Of a stretch of 64,000 nucleotides of DNA, positions 59,410-64,000 are shown piece after piece (the stretch's first letter is position 1; each line of letters opens with the position of its first letter). The stretch lies in NCBI GenBank assembly GCA_018669975.1, contig JABHSK010000009.1:62001-126000 (forward strand), in the 5' to 3' direction. Both the position numbers and the translations under genes were made by a program. Source of the stretch: Candidatus Parcubacteria bacterium (GTDB taxonomy: Bacteria; Patescibacteria; ABY1; UBA1558; GWA2-36-10). Below the pieces are notes generated by a model. The model saw nothing but the letters and a program-made list of their open reading frames with translations, searched no databases and had not been told where the DNA came from.

Positions 59410-60669
59410 ATGCCAAACAAAAAACATCAAGTAGAATTACTAGCTCCAGCTGGTTCATATGAAGCACTGCGGGCTGCTATCCAAAACGGTGCCGATGCAG
59501 TTTATTTTGGTGTGGGTCATATCAATATGCGCTCAGTATCAGCAGCCAATTTTGATTTGGATGATTTGGCTAAAATTAGTCAGATTTGTCAGGATAATAA
59601 AATAAAAACATACTTAACCGTCAACACCGTACTCTATGATCATGATTTAGAAATGATGCGAAAGCTAATCGATGCTGCTAAGGAAAATAAAATTACCGCT
59701 GTAATTGTTTCAGATATGGCAGCCATCCAATATGCCCATAGCATCGATATGCCTATAAATATTTCCACCCAATTGTCTGTTTCCAATATAGAGGCTATCA
59801 AATTCTATTCTCAATTTGCCGAACAAATTGTATTGGCTAGAGAACTAACCTTGCCAATGATCAAAAATCTAGCCGAAGAAATTACTAAACAAAAAATTAA
59901 CACCCCTAGTGGTGGCTTGTTAAAAATTGAGGCTTTTGCCCACGGTGCCCTGTGCATCGGAATATCTGGTCGTTGTTACATGAGCCTTTATAATAGTAAC
60001 GCTTCAGCTAATTGTGGTGCCTGCCGACAGATGTGCCGTCGACAATATGAAGTAAAAGATAAAGACACTGGGCAAAAAATGGTGCTCGACAATGAATTTG
60101 TAATGAGCCCCAAAGATATTTGCACTATTGGTTTTTTACCCGACCTATTAGATGCTGGTGTCTCTAGTCTTAAAATTGAAGGTCGTGGACGCTCTCCTGA
60201 ATATGTAGCCATTGTTATCAAAAGCTACCGCGAAGCTCTAGACAGCATCAATGATGGTACTTATACTTTAGCCAAAGTAAAAACCTGGGAAGAAAAATTA
60301 AAGACAGTCTATAATAGAAAATTAAGTGATGGTTATTATCTGGGTAAACCAATCCATGAATGGTCTGCCTCTGGTAATAGTCAAGCTACCGAACAAAAGT
60401 TTTTTGCCGGAGTAGTAACTCATTATTTCTCTAAAGCCAAGGTAGCCGAAATTCAACTTCAGGCTCACAAACTAAAAGTTGGGGATAGGTTTTCTATCAC
60501 TGGCCCAAGCACTGGTGTGTTGTTTGGGAAAATAGATTCACTTAGACTAGAAGATGAATCCGAGGCCAAACAGGCTAACAAAGATGCTTTGATTACAATC
60601 CCCATCAAAGAGCCTGTCAAAAAAAATGATAAATTATATCTTATTAAATCAAGAAAAATATACGATTAA
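59410..60669 (+). CDS. peptidase U32 family protein (TrhP/RlhA-like RNA hydroxylation)
   Basis: Despite its name the U32 family includes TrhP and RlhA, which hydroxylate tRNA uridine-34 or 23S rRNA cytidine. The 419-residue protein has the N-terminal ELLAPAGSYEALRAAIQNGADAVYFG segment, IEAFAHGALCIGISGRCYMS with the conserved Cys residues, NASANCGACRQMCRRQY, and the C-terminal barrel. Two Cys pairs could bind an iron-sulfur cluster. A ferredoxin gene follows 6 bp downstream, a pairing that fits an iron-sulfur-dependent hydroxylase. A protease role is less likely. Confidence 0.88.
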   Translation: MPNKKHQVELLAPAGSYEALRAAIQNGADAVYFGVGHINMRSVSAANFDLDDLAKISQICQDNKIKTYLTVNTVLYDHDLEMMRKLIDAAKENKITAVIVSDMAAIQYAHSIDMPINISTQLSVSNIEAIKFYSQFAEQIVLARELTLPMIKNLAEEITKQKINTPSGGLLKIEAFAHGALCIGISGRCYMSLYNSNASANCGACRQMCRRQYEVKDKDTGQKMVLDNEFVMSPKDICTIGFLPDLLDAGVSSLKIEGRGRSPEYVAIVIKSYREALDSINDGTYTLAKVKTWEEKLKTVYNRKLSDGYYLGKPIHEWSASGNSQATEQKFFAGVVTHYFSKAKVAEIQLQAHKLKVGDRFSITGPSTGVLFGKIDSLRLEDESEAKQANKDALITIPIKEPVKKNDKLYLIKSRKIYD

Positions 60670-60675
60670 AATATT

Positions 60676-60909
60676 ATGAAAAAATATAAAGTAACAGTTG
60701 ATAGAAATAAATGTATTAGTTGCGCCGTTTGCGTCAGCTTGTGTCCAGAAATTTTTAGCATTAGCGCTGATAATAAAATCCAAAGTAAGAGCTTTGAACA
60801 AAAAGGGGATTTATTAGTTGGTGAGGTGGACGAGTCTCAACTACTAGCAGTCCAACAAGCTTCTCAAGCTTGTGTTGAAAATGTCATCAAAATAGAAAAA
60901 ATAAAATAA
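60676..60909 (+). CDS. single-cluster [4Fe-4S] ferredoxin
   Basis: The 77-residue product has CISCAVCVSLCPE (cluster ligands CxxCxxC plus C-P) near residue 14 and a fourth Cys near 66, the pattern of small 4Fe-4S ferredoxins. It starts 6 bp after the U32 gene and is probably translated with it. It may donate electrons or stabilise the cluster for the U32 partner. Terminator at 60927. Confidence 0.9.
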   Translation: MKKYKVTVDRNKCISCAVCVSLCPEIFSISADNKIQSKSFEQKGDLLVGEVDESQLLAVQQASQACVENVIKIEKIK

Positions 60910-60926
60910 CCATACAAACACCGATT

Positions 60927-60958
60927 AGAGGTCGATTTCTTCGGCCTCTTTTTTTATT
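60927..60958 (+). terminator. terminator of the U32-ferredoxin operon
   Basis: AGAGGTCG (60927-60934) and CGGCCTCT (60942-60949) form an 8-bp stem with one U-G pair, followed by a T-rich run. Confidence 0.8.
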
Positions 60959-60967
60959 TTTTAAACA

Positions 60968-61078
60968 ACCAAAAAACACCCCAATCGCGCAAGAGTGCTT
61001 TCCGGTCTGTCCTATTGTCTTGGACAAAATAAATTTTGCCTATCTCAAAAACCTTTTTAACAAAGGCGTATTGAGATA
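60968..61078 (-). ncRNA. possible short minus-strand RNA from the divergent promoter
   Basis: The promoter at 61084-61112 would start near 61077. The RNA has nested stems (TATCTCA/TGAGATA with CCTTT/AAAGG inside) and could end at a CACTC/GGGTG hairpin followed by T6 near 60968. A 43-codon frame (60954-61085) overlaps it, but its ATG lies inside the -10. No family is recognised. Confidence 0.3.
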
Positions 61079-61083
61079 ATGGC

Positions 61084-61112
61084 ATTATACCAAACTTTCA
61101 AAAACTTGACAA
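61084..61112 (-). promoter_or_regulatory. divergent promoter overlapping the ncRNA promoter
   Basis: On the minus strand TTGTCA (61107-61112), a 17-bp spacer and extended -10 TGG-TATAAT (61084-61089). Its -35 overlaps the TTGACA of the + promoter base for base. Confidence 0.7.
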
Positions 61113-61134
61113 ACGTTATCCACAGCCTTAATAT
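61106..61134 (+). promoter_or_regulatory. promoter of the structured ncRNA, containing a DnaA box
   Basis: TTGACA (61106-61111), a 17-bp spacer and TAATAT (61129-61134). A perfect DnaA box TTATCCACA (61116-61124) lies in the spacer. Two copies of TTACATATAGA (61143-61153, 61157-61167) follow. Confidence 0.7.
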
Positions 61135-61140
61135 AGGTAA

Positions 61141-61350
61141 TATTACATATAGAACCTTACATATAGATGGACTGTCAGGGGTTAGTCCTTGGAAAACCTG
61201 AAAGGCCCTCATTGGCCAGCAAGCACCCATCGTCGGGTAATAAGATTTGCGCCCAATGTAGGCCGCTATGGATTTCAGCTTTCCGAGTGTCTCGGTACCC
61301 TTGGCAGTCCACCATTTTATTCGACTCTACTTCGGTAGAGTCTTTTTTTT
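61141..61350 (+). ncRNA. unassigned long rod-like noncoding RNA, 6S-like shape
   Basis: The RNA runs from a promoter at 61106 to a terminator at 61323-61350. A closing helix TGGACTGTCAGGGGT (61168-61182) pairs with ACCCTTGGCAGTCCA (61297-61311), 15 bp with two G-U pairs. Inside, GGAAA/TTTCC, CTGAAA/TTTCAG, CATTGG/CCAATG and ACCC/GGGT make a bulged rod with an internal bubble. Size and shape resemble 6S RNA. SRP RNA, tmRNA and RNase P signature sequences are absent. The identity is open. Confidence 0.6.
61323..61350 (+). terminator. terminator of the ncRNA
   Basis: GACTCTAC, TTCG loop and GTAGAGTC (61323-61342) form a perfect 8-bp stem, followed by T8. Confidence 0.93.
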
Positions 61351-61361
61351 GATCAAAATAA

Positions 61362-61387
61362 AAAACCCCGCCGAGTGGCGAGGTTTT
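61362..61387 (-). terminator. terminator of dnaN
   Basis: On the minus strand AAAACCTCGCC pairs with GGCGGGGTTTT (one U-G pair) around ACTC, followed by T. Confidence 0.85.
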
Positions 61388-61418
61388 TTACTGGTAAATT
61401 TTATTCTGGTTTTATAAA

Positions 61419-62519
61419 TTACTGCCTAATGGGCATTATTAAATAAACATACTTATCATCACCAGTTGATTGTACTAGCCCTGGTGAAGCGTTGTTGTTA
61501 ATCTTTACAATTATATCATCGCCATCGATATTACTCAGACCATCTAGTAGGTAGCGGTGGTTAAAAACTATGTCGTTGTCGCCGCCTTTAATCTCAGCTG
61601 GGACCTTGGCCACACTAGTACCCGTATTGGACGCTGTGGTGGCTACTACGATCTCCTGAGCCTTACTGTCAAAGGTTAGTTTAATGTCATTGATGCCCTG
61701 CTTACAAAATAGAGCAACCGATTTTATAGCTGGCGCTAATTTACTAGCCACACACTTGATGGTGGTGGTAAAATCGTCTGGAATAATTTGGGTGTAGTCT
61801 GGGTATTTACCATCAATTACTCTGGAAATTAATTCCACTCCATCGAAGACAAACATGATTTGATTTTCATTGAAGTATATTTTTAGTTTTTGATCATTTT
61901 GTTCACCCAAAATACGCAATAATTCCTGTAGGGTTTTCAGAGGAACAATCAAATCTTTTTCTTTGTCATTTTGGATATCAACTTTCTTTTCTGCCAAACG
62001 ATAACTATCAGTAGCTGCTAGAATTAGTTTGTTTTTAGTAAAATTAAAGTTAACCGCGTTAATCTCTACTCGTGAGTTGTCCAATGAAGCAGCAAAGATG
62101 GCCTGGCTAAGGCTTTTTCTAAATTCAGCCACCGGCAACTCCACTTCGTTTTCTTTTTCAATCTCTGGAATTAGTGGAAAGTCCTCTGCCTCCATACCAC
62201 TAATAACTGTTTCTTGATTTTTGGTTTTAACCTCTAGGTTTTCTTCTTGCAACTTCATTTCAATATTCTCCCTGGGTAACAGGGATACAAAACTATTAAG
62301 AAGTTTGGCGTCAACGGTATATTCACCGATATCTTCTATTTTACTCCTAACAAAAACCTTAATGCCAATTTCTAAATCAGTAGTTATTAAATTAAGCCCC
62401 TCCTTGTCTGCTTTTAACAATACGTTGTTTAGGATAGGTAGGTTACTATTCTTATTGGCAATATGAGATACTAATCCCAAACCTTTATTTAAATTTTCTT
62501 GTGTGCAAATTATCCTCAT
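61419..62519 (-). CDS. dnaN: DNA polymerase III beta sliding clamp
   Basis: DnaN is the sliding clamp that holds polymerases on DNA. The 366-residue protein shows the three-domain clamp fold, with MRIICTQENLNKGLGLVSHIA at the start, VEINAVNFNFTKNKLILAATDSYRLAEKKV in domain 2 and the C-terminal YVYLIMPIRQ, a typical end. Length is normal. It lies downstream of dnaA and the origin region, the usual dnaA-dnaN order, on the minus strand. Confidence 0.96.
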   Translation of the reverse strand: MRIICTQENLNKGLGLVSHIANKNSNLPILNNVLLKADKEGLNLITTDLEIGIKVFVRSKIEDIGEYTVDAKLLNSFVSLLPRENIEMKLQEENLEVKTKNQETVISGMEAEDFPLIPEIEKENEVELPVAEFRKSLSQAIFAASLDNSRVEINAVNFNFTKNKLILAATDSYRLAEKKVDIQNDKEKDLIVPLKTLQELLRILGEQNDQKLKIYFNENQIMFVFDGVELISRVIDGKYPDYTQIIPDDFTTTIKCVASKLAPAIKSVALFCKQGINDIKLTFDSKAQEIVVATTASNTGTSVAKVPAEIKGGDNDIVFNHRYLLDGLSNIDGDDIIVKINNNASPGLVQSTGDDKYVYLIMPIRQ

Positions 62520-62520
62520 A

Positions 62521-62790
62521 TTATTAGTTATTATTTTTTTATATATATAATAGGTAGTAGTAGTAGGGACTGTTGATATGTTAATAAGTCTGGAAAAATC
62601 TTTAGTTTTGTTTTACTTTTTGAAGATTTTTGGGGAAAAGTGCCAGTGGATAATATTGTGTTTAACTGTTGATGTCTGCCCGAGTAGTCAACAGGCCTAG
62701 GTTGCTCGTTTTTACTTGGTTGATAACTTCTTGTTTATCAACAGGGTTTTCAAGAGGTGTAAATAGACTTAGTAATAAGTTATAAACAAT
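62521..62790 (-). other. probable replication origin (oriC) between dnaN and dnaA
   Basis: Read on the minus strand, ATATCAACA (62571-62579) is followed by a GC patch, then TACTACTACTAC (62555-62566) and an AT-rich stretch (TTATATATATAAAAAAATAA, 62533-62552). That is the box - GC - DnaA-trio - unwinding order known from the Bacillus subtilis origin. Further DnaA-box-like sites lie at 62645-62653, 62666-62674, 62718-62726 and 62735-62743 (TTATCAACA). Confidence 0.7.
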
Positions 62791-64000
62791 TTATTCGTAG
62801 ATTTTTTGTCTCAATACAGCCACGTCATTTTTTATTTTATCGTCAACATCTATTAATCTAGAAATTTTAATACAGGCATGCATGGCGGTGGTGTGATCTC
62901 GACCACCAACATCTCGTCCTATATTAGGATAGGAAGCTTTGAGCTCTTCTCTCATTAAAAACATGGAGATTTGACGGGGTACAACCAATTCTCTTTTACG
63001 ACTAGCCCCCAACAGATCCACCATTTCAATATCAAAAAATATTGTGACAGCATTAAGTAGTCGCTTGCTGGTTAATCCAGCCTTTTTAGGATTAGTAGAA
63101 ATACCACCAAGAATAGCTTTGACGCTTTCTAGGGTTGGTGTGTTGTTGTTGAGTTGGTGGAAAGCAACAATTCTATTTAAAGCACCCTCTAACTCACGAA
63201 TGTTCTCCTGGATATTCTCAGCTACAAAATTAATAATATCTTTATCAAGTTTATATCCTTTTTCTTGGCACTTGATTTGTAAAATAGCTACTCTAGTTTC
63301 TAAATCAGGAAAAGAGATATCAGCTATCATCCCCCACTCAAATCTGGATATCAAACGACTTTCTATAGAAGGGATAGCCTTGGGTGGTCGATCAGATGAG
63401 AGTACTATTTGTTTGTTATTTTGATGTAGAGCATTAAAGGTGTGAAAAAACTCTTCTTGAGTTTGTTCTTTACCAGCAATAAACTGTATATCATCAATTA
63501 ATAACACATCAACACTACGGTATTTTTCTTTAAATTGGTCAGTTTTACCATTTTTGATAGCGTATATAAAGTCATTGGTAAATTTCTCACTATTAATGTA
63601 GAGAACTTTTTTATTTGGGTGCTTAGCCAAAATAGCATTGCCAATGGCTTGAATAAGATGTGTTTTGCCCAAACCAACACCACCATAGATAAATAAAGGG
63701 TTATATAGAGCACCTGGCTTTTGGGCGGCTGCGTGAGAGGCAGCTTGAGCTAACTCGTTGCCAGGGCCAACCACAAAACTATTGAAAACATAGTCAGGAT
63801 TAAGGCCAAAACGGGCCACAACCCTATCTGAATTATTGTCTGAGTTATGCACAACCGCAGTTTCTACATCAACTGGCCTCGCTTGTTTTTCGCTAGCCTT
63901 AGCTAAAGTATCCTTGTTTCCTACCCTGTAGATAACTTGTAGATTGTTTTTTGATAAAACATGTTCCAAGGCTGTGGTAATTTTGTCATGGTACTTCTTT
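62791..64000 (-). CDS. dnaA: replication initiator DnaA (5' end outside the window)
   Basis: DnaA melts the origin and loads the helicase. The visible 403 residues include the AAA+ domain with YGGVGLGKTHL (Walker A), VLLIDDIQFIAGKEQTQEEFF (Walker B) and the C-terminal DNA-binding helix-turn-helix with VVPRQISMFLMREE and GGRDHTTAMHACIKI, which reads DnaA boxes. The frame stays open to the window edge (in-frame KKYHDKITTALEHVLSKNN upstream), so the N-terminal part of the gene lies outside. The in-frame TTG at 63969 is not a convincing start. Its order with dnaN supports an origin here. Confidence 0.96.
   Translation of the reverse strand, partial: KKYHDKITTALEHVLSKNNLQVIYRVGNKDTLAKASEKQARPVDVETAVVHNSDNNSDRVVARFGLNPDYVFNSFVVGPGNELAQAASHAAAQKPGALYNPLFIYGGVGLGKTHLIQAIGNAILAKHPNKKVLYINSEKFTNDFIYAIKNGKTDQFKEKYRSVDVLLIDDIQFIAGKEQTQEEFFHTFNALHQNNKQIVLSSDRPPKAIPSIESRLISRFEWGMIADISFPDLETRVAILQIKCQEKGYKLDKDIINFVAENIQENIRELEGALNRIVAFHQLNNNTPTLESVKAILGGISTNPKKAGLTSKRLLNAVTIFFDIEMVDLLGASRKRELVVPRQISMFLMREELKASYPNIGRDVGGRDHTTAMHACIKISRLIDVDDKIKNDVAVLRQKIYE

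Noticed and set aside
61141..61350. SRP RNA, tmRNA or RNase P RNA as identity of the ncRNA
   Set aside because: The SRP GGAAG/AGCA core, tmRNA alanine-acceptor ends and RNase P GAGGAAAGTC are not present.

Overview
The window is AT-rich, densely coded and uses the standard genetic code: TGA ends several genes and no gene reads through it. Several traits point to a Candidate Phyla Radiation (Patescibacteria) chromosome. These are the reduced gene set, a tandem family of small VirB2/TrbC-like pilin proteins, DUF2079 and STT3-like membrane proteins, a Mur ligase with a shortened N-terminus, and many genes without a ribosome binding site. The lineage is inferred from gene content only. The right end holds dnaA (cut by the window edge), a probable origin of replication and dnaN, so this is the origin region.

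Layout. 1-8.8 kb (+): methyltransferase, small membrane protein, YraN, nusA, membrane pyrophosphatase, trigger factor, rarA, an inositol-monophosphatase-family gene. 8.8-9.1 kb: tRNA-Cys(GCA) on +, tRNA-Leu(UAA) and tRNA-Gly(GCC) on -. 9.2-12.9 kb (+): polA and holA. 12.9-18.5 kb: AlkD-like protein, rpsT, truB and a class A penicillin-binding protein on -, with two small + strand genes. 18.6-26.7 kb (-): yebC, ruvC and an alpha-glucan cluster (two GT5 glycogen synthases, a GH57 protein, two kinase-like proteins, galT). 26.9-32.8 kb: polytopic GT-C-like and DUF2079 membrane proteins around a methyltransferase. 32.8-33.7 kb: a GC-rich lipoprotein gene. 33.7-37.8 kb (-): four tandem pilin-like genes, an orphan solute-binding lipoprotein, galU. 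37.9-41.3 kb (-): flippase, O-antigen-ligase-like polymerase, DUF6498. 41.3-52.8 kb (-): recA, a RodZ-like gene, ftsK, rpoC, rpoB. 53.3-57.5 kb (-): ruvA, a FemAB-like gene, a nucleotidyltransferase, a MurE-like ligase, a type IV prepilin. 57.6-60.9 kb (+): a GC-rich membrane protein, a frame-interrupted RpoA-CTD-like gene, a U32 protein with its ferredoxin. 60.9-64 kb: a long rod-like noncoding RNA gene, dnaN, an origin-like region, dnaA.

How the genes work together. Core replication, recombination and transcription genes alternate with envelope genes: peptidoglycan synthesis (PBP, MurE-like, FemAB-like), glycan export (GalU, flippase, polymerase, GT-C proteins) and surface appendages (prepilin and pilin-like array). 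Expression signals fall into two classes. Seven genes have a -10 box exactly six bases before the start codon, predicting leaderless mRNAs. A second set (15251, 32907, 34170-34514, 57626 and 58866) has promoters close to consensus and clear Shine-Dalgarno sequences.

The most interesting items are the leaderless promoter architecture, the four-gene pilin-like array with its structured spacer, the unassigned noncoding RNA whose promoter contains a DnaA box and overlaps a divergent promoter, the DnaA-trio-like origin element, and the free-standing RpoA-CTD-like protein with a frame break at an A8 tract.
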